Assembly (NCBI GenBank): GCA_900550465.1
Contig: URSC01000001.1
Coordinates: 62,001 to 126,000 of the forward strand
Source: an uncultured Alistipes sp.
GTDB lineage: Bacteria > Bacteroidota > Bacteroidia > Bacteroidales > UBA932
Direction of reading: 5' to 3'
DNA length: 64,000 nucleotides
Positions 7,547 to 15,645 of this stretch are shown here, in pieces; positions within the stretch are counted from its first letter, which is position 1, and each line of letters begins with the position of its first letter. Under the pieces are notes generated by a model, which saw only the letters and a list, made by a program, of their open reading frames with translations, was not told the DNA's origin and made no database searches. Position numbers and translations under genes: made by a program.

Positions 7547-7875
7547 TTTCTTTTCAATCTGTAATGAACTCTTTTTGCTATATCGTTGATTAAAAGGTGC
7601 TTTTGTAAATTTTGCAAAAACAGATACATGGTGTATTCCGAGCAGCGATTTCAAAAATAGGGGTCAGAGGTGTCAGTGGCGTGGGTGAGGTGATTTTATC
7701 TTTTCAGTCTGTAAGAAATAATTTCCATTATTTCGTTGATTAAAAGGAATATATGTAAGTTTTGCAAAAACAGACACAGAGGTGTGTTACGGGCTGCTAT
7801 GCTTAAAATATGCCTCAAGGGTGTCTGTGATGGGGGTGAGAATGTTTTGTGTCAATCAGTCTGTAGTAGCGTGAA
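7547..7875. repeat. Imperfect 150-bp tandem repeat, two copies and a partial third
   Basis: The 425-bp gap between the convergent ABC and S41 genes is mostly this repeat. The block beginning CTGTA recurs at 7559, 7709 and 7861, periods of 150 and 152 bp. The best-conserved core is CGTTGATTAAAAGG followed by TGTAA and TTTTGCAAAAACAGA; TTTTGCAAAA is itself palindromic. The later part of each unit (GTGTCAGTGGCGTGGGTGAG against GTGTCTGTGATGGGGGTGAG) has diverged more. No convincing gene lies in it, and the remainder to 7955 shows nothing else. Confidence 0.75.
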
Positions 7876-7955
7876 TCTGATAACCGTCCGAATTCTACTA
7901 AGATACATGATGCTTGTGAAAACAGGTAGGGTGGAAGGATGTCGAAAAAATTCTA

Positions 7956-10178
7956 CTACTTCAAAAGATTCAGCGCATATTCTATCTGTGTGTCGGTGCC
8001 GGCTGCGATATCATCAACCTTCTGTGGAACAAGGTGGTCAATCTGTATACCGCAGCGCTGGCACTGTCCTCCGTCCGGGTATTCGACTCCTGCACCACCG
8101 ATTTGGAAGACAAAGTCTCCAGGCAGGGAAAGCCGGACCACATTGCCGTCGGCTCCTGCGGTCGTACTGCCGACTGTCGTGACTTGCGGAGAACACTGCA
8201 TCTGCATTACGAGATATTCGGACGCACTTTGAGTCCGGCTGTCTACCAGCAGCACGATTCTCCTGTCCGGGCTGTAGTTGCGTCCGTACCCTGTCATGTC
8301 GGAAATCCGGCGGGTGAACAGGCCGGGCCGCATGATGTCCGGTGTGACAGCAAGTGCTATAGGGCTGGATGAGGGCAAAAGGGACATCAGCCACATCTGC
8401 GCTGCATTCATGGGATAGTTCCGCAGGTCGACTATAAGCCTGTCGTATTTCAGACATTTTCGGAAATCATACGCGGAAATGTCTTCAGCATGGATGTAGG
8501 CGGTCGAGTCATCAATTACATCGAAAGGTCGGAGTTCCTTCCCTCTGAACCATGTTAGGGTGGACTGCCTTATTCCGCTGGAGTACAATGCTCTGCGGAA
8601 TTTTCTGAAAGGCATCATCGCGGGTTTGAGAGTCAATGTGTCTCTGTCACGAATTACAGTGTAGACTGCGTTTTCCCGGGCGGAAAATGAAATGCTCATG
8701 GACATATCGCGCTGAATACAGTCGGGGTTGGAGGCAGCAATCAGTTTGCCCTTTCTCTCAATAAAGGCAGGAACTGACTCTCCATTGACAGCAATGACAG
8801 CATCGTTGCGCTGCAGGTCGCCGGTATCGGAGCGGCAAGTCCATGTAACAATGTATTTCCCGTCGGCATATATTGTGGAAATGAACGGAACTGCATACTT
8901 CATGTCATCGGGGACAGCGGCTGTCCTTATCAGTTGCCGTAGAAATCCACCCGGCATATATGCGGCACAGGAGTGCGAGTCATCGGTATAAACGGCCATG
9001 GAACTGAGGACATTTCCGTAACTCTCCCGGTCGGAGACCTGTATTATGGCCGGTACGGCATACAGGAGCGCCTCCTCCCATGGGCTGTCGGCCAGTTGCC
9101 TGTAGGGGTAGAAATACTGTACGTAGTTCCATATACGGAAGACAGCCAGCAGTTTGACCCCGGCATCATCGAAAGACATGCGCGGATAATCCCTCTCATT
9201 GCGGTCTTCAAGGGTCTGAATATACGGAACCTGATACAGGTACCTGCACCAGGGGCTGCGCTCGGCTGCCGCTGTCTTTCTAAGGATGACAGAAAGTTCC
9301 CGCCCCAGGACGGATTCGTCAAATATCCATCTAAGTGCATCACAGGATGATATCCATGCGGTATCCTCAGCCACCATGATATCCCCGAGGCTGCGGCACC
9401 ATTCTGTCAGAGATCTGTTTCGCTGAGCCGGCCCGGCATCCAGGACTGCCGGAATCATCCTGAATAATTCCCTGTCCCAGTCCATGCCTCCTTCCCTGAC
9501 AGCCGGGTGAAAATATTTCAGGAAGCCCCAGACCTTTCCCAGGACGATAAGATTTTCCACCTGTGCCCGGGATAGTTCAGGGTCGGCAAGAAAAATTCCG
9601 CTGTGTCTGATATTAGTAAGGCGTGGTATTTTCTTATCGGTGTTGACTGTCATGGCTTCCTCGCTTGAAGGAAACAGCACATTCGTTTCTCCTATCCATA
9701 TTTTCCCCGTTCCCTTTATACTTACCTCGCAGTCGAATACCTCAGCCTGTCTGCACAGCGGAACCTCCAGCCTGAACTCCTGCCACTGCCTGGAAGAAGC
9801 GGCGGAAAGGACGTGGTGAAATTCTGCAATATGCTGAGTTTTTCTGCGGGCGGGATTGTCCCATAATCTTACAGTGATGTCCACTTCTCCGTCGAGCGAG
9901 TCAATGCGGACGCGCCCGCTGACGTGCATCTCGCCGCGACGGGCATTGACCTTTCCTGAAATTCCGGCCGATGGATAGAACCCGGACAGCCTCAGTGCCG
10001 GGCGGTTATTGAACAGTATGCCTGTATCCAATGATGAGGATGCAGTATCCCGCAACCATTCCCAGGCAGAGGGCGGGAGGGTGGACGTGCTCCGGAAATC
10101 TGCCGCCTGAAAGCTTTGCCCTATGGCCGGAAAACAGCAGATGCAGAGTGAGAGCAGATATAGAGCCGGAAACCTCAT
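7956..10178 (-). CDS. Secreted S41-family peptidase-like protein, 740 residues
   Basis: A signal peptide (about residues 1-20) leads into a beta-sandwich region of about 190 residues and a helical segment with VWGFLKYFHPAVREGGMDWD, typical of Bacteroidota S41 proteins. The C-terminal peptidase core has LIVDLRNYP and the nucleophile motif QSASEYLVM. The lysine that serves as base in CtpA/Prc (FGKG) is absent: the equivalent segment reads TTAGADG. This fits the tricorn/IRBP-like branch rather than Ctp-type enzymes. The upstream S41 gene ends 6 bp before it, so the two are co-transcribed. It probably acts in the periplasm or at the surface; substrate unknown. Confidence 0.82.
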   Translation of the reverse strand: MRFPALYLLSLCICCFPAIGQSFQAADFRSTSTLPPSAWEWLRDTASSSLDTGILFNNRPALRLSGFYPSAGISGKVNARRGEMHVSGRVRIDSLDGEVDITVRLWDNPARRKTQHIAEFHHVLSAASSRQWQEFRLEVPLCRQAEVFDCEVSIKGTGKIWIGETNVLFPSSEEAMTVNTDKKIPRLTNIRHSGIFLADPELSRAQVENLIVLGKVWGFLKYFHPAVREGGMDWDRELFRMIPAVLDAGPAQRNRSLTEWCRSLGDIMVAEDTAWISSCDALRWIFDESVLGRELSVILRKTAAAERSPWCRYLYQVPYIQTLEDRNERDYPRMSFDDAGVKLLAVFRIWNYVQYFYPYRQLADSPWEEALLYAVPAIIQVSDRESYGNVLSSMAVYTDDSHSCAAYMPGGFLRQLIRTAAVPDDMKYAVPFISTIYADGKYIVTWTCRSDTGDLQRNDAVIAVNGESVPAFIERKGKLIAASNPDCIQRDMSMSISFSARENAVYTVIRDRDTLTLKPAMMPFRKFRRALYSSGIRQSTLTWFRGKELRPFDVIDDSTAYIHAEDISAYDFRKCLKYDRLIVDLRNYPMNAAQMWLMSLLPSSSPIALAVTPDIMRPGLFTRRISDMTGYGRNYSPDRRIVLLVDSRTQSASEYLVMQMQCSPQVTTVGSTTAGADGNVVRLSLPGDFVFQIGGAGVEYPDGGQCQRCGIQIDHLVPQKVDDIAAGTDTQIEYALNLLK

Positions 10179-10184
10179 GGGCAG

Positions 10185-11801
10185 TTAAAGCAGGTCTTCA
10201 ATAATTCTGACCGCATCCTCATAGCCCCCGATTTCAGCCGGGATATCCGGCTGCACTCCTGTCCCGTGATGCCTGCTGCCGTCGAGGTTGACGGCCTTGA
10301 CTGCGGTCATCCGGAAGGGGAATGCGGGGAGCGGGAAGGTGCTGGCGTCGCCGTTGGTGCCGGTGGTGGGTGATCCGATGACGGTGCCGAGGCCGTAGCC
10401 CTGGACCAGCATGAGGACGGTCTCACACCAGCTCATGCTCTCAGGGCCGCAGAGAAAGTACACGGGCAGGTCAATGCGGGGTGCCGCAGGCTGGATGAAG
10501 TCGTCGCGGCTGTCCCAGCGCAGGTGCATCCGGTCCGGGAAGCAGGACAGCGGGGTGTGGAAGAGCAGGGCGGTGTTCAGGGCCGAGTCCGTCAGGTGGG
10601 CCAGGGCGCGGTCGAAGTCCAGTGCCGGGTACTCCCTCAGGTCAAATACTACAGCGCGGTACTCTCCGGCAATGATTGAGTCCAGATAGGGAAGGAATTC
10701 CTCATAGCACTCCATGGTCAGGGAAGGGTTGAATATCAGGATGCTGTCGATGACCTTCGCCCTTACCTCAGCTTCCGAGCCGGCGGTGTCCGCTGCCGGA
10801 GCGGCCGTCGCGTTTGCTTCCGCAAGGTAGTATGAGACAATGCCGAATCCCGGGTGGAGGGAGGCGGAGATGTCGAGGTGCGCGTCCCGGACCGGCCCCA
10901 TTGTCCTGACCACTGCCGCATGGTAGGTGAGAATGTCCTCCTGCGACAGTATGCCGTCCTTCAGGGTATCCACCGCCTCGATCATTCCCGGAAGGTGGGC
11001 CTTCCACTGCAGGCCGTCCTCCTCGTGGTAGGGGTAGAAATGTTGGACAATGTTCCACCTTGCCGCGATGTCCGCCATGCGGAAGGCCTTTTCGCCCAAT
11101 ATCCCCTGCAGCTGCCTGCGCCTGTTGCCTCCGTGGAAGCGGAGGGCCTGTTTCCATTGTCTTTCAGCGCTTTTGCGGAGTTCTGCCGTGGCTTTCTTTG
11201 AAAATGCGGCGGCGCTCTCCGCAAGGGGGAGGTTCAGCCAGAGGCTGTCGCTGACGCGGAAGGAGTAGATGGAGTCGGGGCGGGGCAATTCCGGAGCGGG
11301 GGAGGGTGTGCATTGTACCAATTCCCTATAGAACGGGCGGTAGTCCCGCAGCTCTTTCATGAAAATCCGCGCATAGGAGGGAATCTGCACTTCCCCGCTG
11401 CCGTGGTACAGCCAGTAGCGGTACTCCTCTGTCTGGAGGCCGTCCGCAAGTGTGCGTGTACCCGGCTGCGGCTGCCGGCTTAGGGTTGCGTCCGGGGCCA
11501 GCACCTCGATGTAGGGCTGCAGCACCGTTTCCAGCGTCTGCCCCTGTTCCAATGCCTTGAAGCGGGAGTATTCGATGAAGAACCAGTCGAAGCTGTCCCA
11601 GCCGGCGGTGTACGGGTTCGGGGAGTAGTAGCGGACGATGCCGGTGATGCGGGTGAGGGCATGGAGGTCGCTTTTATGTGCTGCAGTGCCTTTGGCGGCA
11701 GGGTGGGCGGCGGACTGGAAGCTGGGGCCGGTAAGCAGGAGGGCTGAGAGGGCTGCGGCAAGTGCTGTGTTTATGAAGTGGTGTTCTGTTCGGCGGGTCA
11801 T
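10185..11801 (-). CDS. Secreted S41-like protein, divergent, 538 residues
   Basis: This is a diverged paralogue of the downstream S41 gene. After a signal peptide it has ITGIVRYYSPNPYTAGWDSF and WNIVQHFYPYHEEDGLQW, both echoes of the helical region of S41 proteins. The core has VVFDLREYPA, and the nucleophile motif is altered to ESMSWCETVLM where the family has SASE, so the serine position is kept but its surroundings are not. The lysine is again absent (SPTTGTNGD). Activity may be weak or lost. The ATG at 11801 gives a plausible signal peptide. It is the first gene of a two-gene unit. Confidence 0.75.
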   Translation of the reverse strand: MTRRTEHHFINTALAAALSALLLTGPSFQSAAHPAAKGTAAHKSDLHALTRITGIVRYYSPNPYTAGWDSFDWFFIEYSRFKALEQGQTLETVLQPYIEVLAPDATLSRQPQPGTRTLADGLQTEEYRYWLYHGSGEVQIPSYARIFMKELRDYRPFYRELVQCTPSPAPELPRPDSIYSFRVSDSLWLNLPLAESAAAFSKKATAELRKSAERQWKQALRFHGGNRRRQLQGILGEKAFRMADIAARWNIVQHFYPYHEEDGLQWKAHLPGMIEAVDTLKDGILSQEDILTYHAAVVRTMGPVRDAHLDISASLHPGFGIVSYYLAEANATAAPAADTAGSEAEVRAKVIDSILIFNPSLTMECYEEFLPYLDSIIAGEYRAVVFDLREYPALDFDRALAHLTDSALNTALLFHTPLSCFPDRMHLRWDSRDDFIQPAAPRIDLPVYFLCGPESMSWCETVLMLVQGYGLGTVIGSPTTGTNGDASTFPLPAFPFRMTAVKAVNLDGSRHHGTGVQPDIPAEIGGYEDAVRIIEDLL

Positions 11802-11857
11802 AAGGGTGATGAATTAAATGGAGAATGTGATGCCGGGTGTGGCTTGGAGTTTGGAGG

Positions 11858-12070
11858 CTAATGGCTGTCCTTGCGGTATTCGAGGATGTCGCCGGGCTGG
11901 CAGTCGAGGGCGCGGCAGAGGGCCTCTAGGGTGGTGAAGCGGATGGCCCGGGCCTTGCCGGTCTTGAGTATCGAGAGGTTTGCGGGGGTGATGCCGACTT
12001 TTGCGGCCAGCTCGCCGGAGGACATCTTGCGGCGGGCGAGCATTATGTCTATGTTTACGATTATTGCCAT
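11858..12070 (-). CDS. XRE-family regulator of the YozG type, partner of DUF2975
   Basis: The 70-residue protein starts at MAIIVNIDIMLARRKMSSGE and consists of one HTH (ELAAKVGITPANLSILKTGK) and a short tail, LDCQPGDILEYRKDSH. This is the YozG type (named by homology), commonly encoded beside DUF2975 membrane proteins, as here. An in-frame ATG 51 bp upstream is inside the DUF2975 coding end and is less likely. It follows DUF2975 by 10 bp. It probably binds the inverted repeats at 12599-12660; that is inference. Confidence 0.9.
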   Translation of the reverse strand: MAIIVNIDIMLARRKMSSGELAAKVGITPANLSILKTGKARAIRFTTLEALCRALDCQPGDILEYRKDSH

Positions 12071-12080
12071 GGCTGTTAGT

Positions 12081-12596
12081 TTAGATGGTGAGTCTGTTTT
12101 CTTCGCTGACTCTGACCGCAAGGCCGTAGATAAGGGCGAATGCGAAGAGTATCAGCGGAGTCATAAGCATTGAGTCAGTGATATTTCTGTACGACATGGG
12201 ATAGACCATAATACCGATATTCTCATTGCAGAAATTGTAGAAGAGGTTGAATACTGCGGCTGATATCAGTATGTAAGTGTTTGATTTAAGGAAAAATGCT
12301 CCGGATTTGAGAGCAAGAATGGACTTGATCATGAACAGGAGCAGCAGAGCGTCGAAAGCGATGCCGAAGAGCAGGCGTCCATAAAATATAAAGTACTGCC
12401 AGCCGAGGACGTCGTCGCTCCATACGATTTTGCTGCCGTTCTCAGCGGCACCGTCTCCGTAGACAACATTCCTGTAGTCTGTAAACCATCCGGCTACGCT
12501 TCCGCTTTGCACGATAAGCCATACGGCATTTACAATGCAGATGATGCCGACTATTGCTGTTACGGCAATCAGTAGATTTTTAGTGGCTCTTTTCAT
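12081..12596 (-). CDS. DUF2975 family membrane protein
   Basis: The 171-residue protein has four predicted transmembrane helices, with a long loop between the first and second (about residues 33-65) facing the periplasm. The third and fourth are separated by YNFCNENIGIMVYP. Length, topology and the adjacent YozG-type regulator fit DUF2975. The ATG at 12596 (MKRATKN) is chosen; a longer reading would start inside the promoter palindromes. Members are thought to be membrane partners of the regulator, but the signal is unknown. Confidence 0.85.
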   Translation of the reverse strand: MKRATKNLLIAVTAIVGIICIVNAVWLIVQSGSVAGWFTDYRNVVYGDGAAENGSKIVWSDDVLGWQYFIFYGRLLFGIAFDALLLLFMIKSILALKSGAFFLKSNTYILISAAVFNLFYNFCNENIGIMVYPMSYRNITDSMLMTPLILFAFALIYGLAVRVSEENRLTI

Positions 12597-12598
12597 AA

Positions 12599-12660
12599 TT
12601 CGATAAATTTTTATTGTTAATCGATATGCAAATATAGTAATTTTATCGAAAAACAATAAA
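12599..12660 (-). promoter_or_regulatory. Promoter and interlocked inverted repeats of the DUF2975/XRE operon
   Basis: On the minus strand 12636-12629 reads TATATTTG, a clean -7 box, 33 nt from the ATG. Two inverted repeats enclose it: TTCGATAAA at 12599-12607 with TTTATCGAA at 12642-12650, and TTTATTGTT at 12610-12618 with AACAATAAA at 12652-12660. The arms run in the order a-b-a'-b', so the two dyads interlock rather than nest, each with arm spacing near 42-43 bp. They look like paired operators for the XRE protein. Confidence 0.65.
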
Positions 12661-12851
12661 TATTGAAATTTTTCTGAATGTTCCGTCTTTCTTTCCTTCT
12701 TTTCCTACATCACCTCCAGTCAACCGGAATCAAGAATACCGGCGGGAATGCTATAGTACGGGGCGAAGCTGAGAGCATGGCGAAAATGCTCGCAAAAAGG
12801 TCCGAAGTCCACATTCGGAAAGTGATCAGGCGGATATTCCGTAAATTTTCG

Positions 12852-12859
12852 TAAATTTG
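12852..12859 (+). promoter_or_regulatory. -7 promoter box for the DUF1648 protein
   Basis: TAAATTTG matches TAnnTTTG, 59 nt before the ATG at 12918. The same CGTAAATTT string occurs once more 10 bp upstream. The rest of the 320-bp gap between 12597 and 12917 outside the DUF2975 operator shows no gene I can support. Confidence 0.5.
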
Positions 12860-12917
12860 CCCAAGTGCTTGTAGCAGACATTATTTCGAGTTACAGATAT
12901 TATAACCTGAGCAAAAT

Positions 12918-13403
12918 ATGAAATCGTTACGCAAGATATTCAATATCGTGTCGGCGGCTGCGCTGCTGGCCTCTTTCTATCCGCTGCTGTTCTGGAACAG
13001 GCTGGAAGGTGCGCGGATACCTACCCGTTTCGGTATGGACGGGATGCCCGACCGCTGGGGTGACATGACTTCGCTGCTGATTCTCTGCGTTATAGCCACG
13101 GCTGCGTATGTGTTCTTCTTGGCGTGTCAGCGTGCTCCGCAATTGATGAACACGTTGGAGCCGGAGCCGGCGAAGATTACCCCAGGGGTCAGTTCCGCAG
13201 TGAAGGACTTTATCTCGCACCTGTGCTTTGTCTGCATGCTGCTTCATTCGTCCGTCTCCAATTCCGGACTGGCGGTCGCTCTCGGAAAGGCGCAGGCCAT
13301 GCCGTCCTGGATTTACGCAGTGCTCCTCGCTCTTATCGTGATAGCGGCAGTCGTTCTGATTGTCCGCGTGATCGTTGCGGTGGCTGCTCAACGAAGGGGG
13401 TAA
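12918..13403 (+). CDS. DUF1648-like small membrane protein
   Basis: The 161-residue protein has four hydrophobic helices. A motif between the first two, IPTRFGMDGMPDRWG, matches the DUF1648 signature (IPxHFxxxGxPDxWG) found in SdpI-type immunity and related membrane proteins. The third helix is interrupted by SSVSNSGLAVALG. The molecular role of most DUF1648 proteins is unknown, and nothing nearby suggests a toxin partner. It is monocistronic and faces the 117-bp repeat array downstream. Confidence 0.75.
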   Translation: MKSLRKIFNIVSAAALLASFYPLLFWNRLEGARIPTRFGMDGMPDRWGDMTSLLILCVIATAAYVFFLACQRAPQLMNTLEPEPAKITPGVSSAVKDFISHLCFVCMLLHSSVSNSGLAVALGKAQAMPSWIYAVLLALIVIAAVVLIVRVIVAVAAQRRG

Positions 13404-13492
13404 CGCTCTCTGGCAAATGTATTAATGGCTTGGAGGGAATCGAAAAGGCCGTACTATTAAGCAGAATAGTTATGTACATGTGACAAAATCAT

Positions 13493-14020
13493 CCCACCTT
13501 TGGAAGGTGTGTAGAAAACCCCGAGAATCGTCTCACCTTCGGAAGGCGGGAAATGGTGAAAATATCCGGAAACGGCTGTGTACGTGCTGTGTCGGTGCCG
13601 TTGCTCAATTCCACCTTCGGAAGGTGTGCAGAAAACCCCGAGGATCGTCTCACCTTCGGAAGGTGGGAAATGGTGAAAATATCCGGAAACGGCTGTGTAC
13701 GTGCAGTGTCGGTACCGTTGCTCAATCCCACCTTTGGAAGGTGTACAGAAAACCCCGAGAATCGTCTCACCTTCGGATGGTGGGAAATGGTGAAAATATC
13801 CGAAAACGGCTGTGTACGTGCTGTGTCGGTACCGTTGCTCAATCCCACCTTTGGAAGGTGTGCAGAAAATCCCGAGAATCGTCTCACCTTCGGAAGGTGG
13901 AAAATGGTGAAAATATCCGGAAACGGCTGTGTACGTGCTGTGTCGGTGCCGTTGCTCAATCCCACCTTCGGAAGGTGTACAGAAAACCCCGAGAATCGTC
14001 TCACCTTCGGAAGGTGGGAA
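13493..14020. repeat. Tandem array of exact 117-bp units with two hairpins per unit
   Basis: CACCTT starts at 13495, 13612, 13729, 13846 and 13963, exactly 117 bp apart. A second series starts at 13534, 13651, 13768, 13885 and 14002. Each site is CACCTT-YGG-AAGGTG or a near match, a small hairpin. Within a unit the two hairpins are separated by a short spacer (GAAAACCCCGAGAATC core) and then a long spacer containing GGTGAAAATATCCGGAAACG. The spacers are repeated as well, so this is not CRISPR. Because 117 is a multiple of 3, open frames run through it on both strands; I do not call them genes. It fills the gap between two convergent genes. Confidence 0.9.
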
Positions 14021-14054
14021 AGAGGGAAGGTGGGACAGCGGGAGAGGTGGCTGG

Positions 14055-14891
14055 CTAGTGCGCCTTGAGAAATGTATCCAGCGCGGTGAAATATTCTTCG
14101 GTATGGGTGAATGCGGCCTGGAGGTGCTTGCAGTCGAATTCCCGGAGGGTGACGAGCGGGGAGGCGGTCAGGGGTTCGAGCAGGCGGCGGGGGCTGACGG
14201 TGTCTTCCGTGGCGTGGATCAGCAGTATGGGGACGGAGATGTCCTGAGGACGGAAGCCGGGGGAGAGGAGGGGAGTTGCCGGCAGACGCACGGATTTTCC
14301 GTCACTGCCGCTTCCATTGTCATTGTCCCCGTTCAGAATCCTGACGCTTTCCGCCGGATCGGAGATGAAACCGTCCATGATGCAGCTACGGATGAGCGAT
14401 TTCCTTCCGGGGTATTGCCGCAGATGCTCCCCGACCATGATGGTGCCCATTGAAAATGCCAGCACGTCCACGGGCCTGTCACGGAGGACGGCGACATGTT
14501 CCAGTACTGCCCCGAAATCCCGTAGATACTCGCTGTGGTAGAGCATGTCCCGGTCCGTCGCGAAGTCCTGGCTCCCTCCGAAACCGCGGTAGTCGAACAT
14601 CCATACATCGTAGCCCAGGAAGCAGAGTGTCGCTCCGATTCCCAGCCATTGTCCCATATTACCCGCGTCGGCGCAGGCTATCAGCACGGACCTTCCATTT
14701 TCCCCGGTGCCGGGCAGATTCCAGATATTGATCCTATATCCGTCAGAGGTTACCACCGAGTCCTCGACGTATTCGATGCCGAAGTCCTTCGGTGTGTATG
14801 TGTATTCTTTCTGCGGGTTGATGGCGTGGGCTGCTGTGATGCTGACGAGCAGGATGAGGGCTGAAGCCAGGAGTCGGGATATCGTTTTCAT
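14055..14891 (-). CDS. Secreted alpha/beta hydrolase
   Basis: The 278-residue protein has a signal peptide (about residues 1-23) and an alpha/beta-hydrolase fold. The nucleophile elbow is LAFSMGTIM, with Ala in place of the first Gly of GxSxG; the acid is in IHATEDTVS; the base is His in DCKHLQAAF. DYRGFGGSQDF is a typical oxyanion-region strand end. It is probably a periplasmic esterase or peptidase, but no substrate can be inferred. It follows the small zinc-ribbon protein by 9 bp. Its end faces the 117-bp repeat array. Confidence 0.82.
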   Translation of the reverse strand: MKTISRLLASALILLVSITAAHAINPQKEYTYTPKDFGIEYVEDSVVTSDGYRINIWNLPGTGENGRSVLIACADAGNMGQWLGIGATLCFLGYDVWMFDYRGFGGSQDFATDRDMLYHSEYLRDFGAVLEHVAVLRDRPVDVLAFSMGTIMVGEHLRQYPGRKSLIRSCIMDGFISDPAESVRILNGDNDNGSGSDGKSVRLPATPLLSPGFRPQDISVPILLIHATEDTVSPRRLLEPLTASPLVTLREFDCKHLQAAFTHTEEYFTALDTFLKAH

Positions 14892-14900
14892 GATGATGGG

Positions 14901-15398
14901 TTAGCGGTGGTTGAACTTACGGCCGCATTTACGGCACCGGTAGTTGGCATTAAGGTATTTGGTGGACATGGCCATGAAGATGGCGAGGAGCAGGAACACT
15001 CCGGCGATGATGCTGCCGGTGCCGGACTGGATGCCGAACTGCAGCGACCACCAGGGATAGAAGCCGGAGCCGAGGCCCAGGATGACGGATGCGATTATGA
15101 CTGCGGAGGTGTACCGGAAAGGAGCTGTGGAAGTGACGTTGTCGCTGCCGCACTTAGGGCAGAAGGGGATGGCGTCGTGCATCCTGTCGGCGATGGGGGC
15201 GATTATCTCCAGGGCTTTTTCGTAGTCCTTGTCGGGTACGTATAGTGCGGTGCCGGAGTCAGGACTATGCGCTCCGGTCAGCCGGTCGGTGCTTTCATCG
15301 TCGTGCCTGTGTACAGTGATATTGTTGGCTTCCAGTACGCTCGAAATGTTGTCGGCGTAGATGTTGCTGTCGCATTTTATCAGAAGTCTCTCGTCCAT
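14901..15398 (-). CDS. DUF2007-like protein with two membrane helices and a C-terminal zinc ribbon
   Basis: The 165-residue protein begins with a soluble domain (LLIKCDSNIYADNISSVLEA, then ALYVPDKDYEKALEII) resembling the small DUF2007 signal-transducing domain. There follow a cysteine pair FCPKCGS, two transmembrane segments and a closing pair YRCRKCGRKF, so the four cysteines probably bind zinc. The start at 15398 (MDERLL) is chosen because it matches the domain start; an upstream in-frame start would lie in the hairpin repeat. Function unknown. It precedes the alpha/beta hydrolase in a two-gene unit. Confidence 0.72.
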   Translation of the reverse strand: MDERLLIKCDSNIYADNISSVLEANNITVHRHDDESTDRLTGAHSPDSGTALYVPDKDYEKALEIIAPIADRMHDAIPFCPKCGSDNVTSTAPFRYTSAVIIASVILGLGSGFYPWWSLQFGIQSGTGSIIAGVFLLLAIFMAMSTKYLNANYRCRKCGRKFNHR

Positions 15399-15419
15399 GG
15401 GTGATGCTTTATCAGCAGA

Positions 15420-15427
15420 CAAAAGTA
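15420..15427 (-). promoter_or_regulatory. -7 promoter box of the DUF2007-like/hydrolase unit
   Basis: On the minus strand this reads TACTTTTG, matching TAnnTTTG, 22 nt from the ATG at 15398, a spacing seen repeatedly in this window. Confidence 0.55.
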
Positions 15428-15443
15428 CGGAAAAATTCTGTTG

Positions 15444-15588
15444 CCGCAATGGCAGTGTTTCGCGGGATTTGCTGCCGTTGTGGCAAGGAGGCTGCGGGTC
15501 GATGCCGTCCAGAGCGCCTGTGACAGCGGTTGTGCGGAAAAGTCATTACCGCAACGGCAGTGTTTCGCGGGATTTGCTGCCGTTGCGG
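15444..15588 (+). repeat. Two copies of a 40-bp hairpin
   Basis: The second copy has arms CCGCAACGGCAG (15549-15560) and CTGCCGTTGCGG (15577-15588), a perfect 12-bp stem around a 16-nt loop. The first copy, at 15444-15483, has the same loop and two arm changes, CCGCAATGGCAG and CTGCCGTTGTGG. Both changes are C to T and keep pairing as G-U in plus-strand RNA, while minus-strand RNA would have A-C mismatches. The copies are about 105 bp apart in a divergent intergenic region. Confidence 0.8.
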
Positions 15589-15609
15589 CAATATTGAGTG
15601 GAAAATGCC

Positions 15610-15617
15610 TATATTTG
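15610..15617 (+). promoter_or_regulatory. -7 promoter box of the unknown protein/beta-propeller unit
   Basis: TATATTTG matches TAnnTTTG and lies 29 nt before the ATG at 15646. The hairpin pair sits just upstream of it, so the hairpins would not be in this transcript. Confidence 0.6.
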
Positions 15618-15645
15618 CACTAACCAAACAAACAGCAATCAGCCC

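Noticed and set aside
12777..12857. Small basic peptide of about 25 residues in the DUF2975-DUF1648 gap
   Set aside because: No promoter in front of it, and its end coincides with the promoter box of the next gene.
13493..14020. CRISPR-like array
   Set aside because: The intervals between the hairpin motifs are themselves repeated in every unit, and no cas genes are nearby.
13480..14068. Repeat proteins of 170-190 residues on both strands
   Set aside because: Frames stay open only because the 117-bp unit is a multiple of three and lacks stops. There is no promoter or start-site support, and the composition is Arg/Cys-rich in one frame and unrelated in the others.
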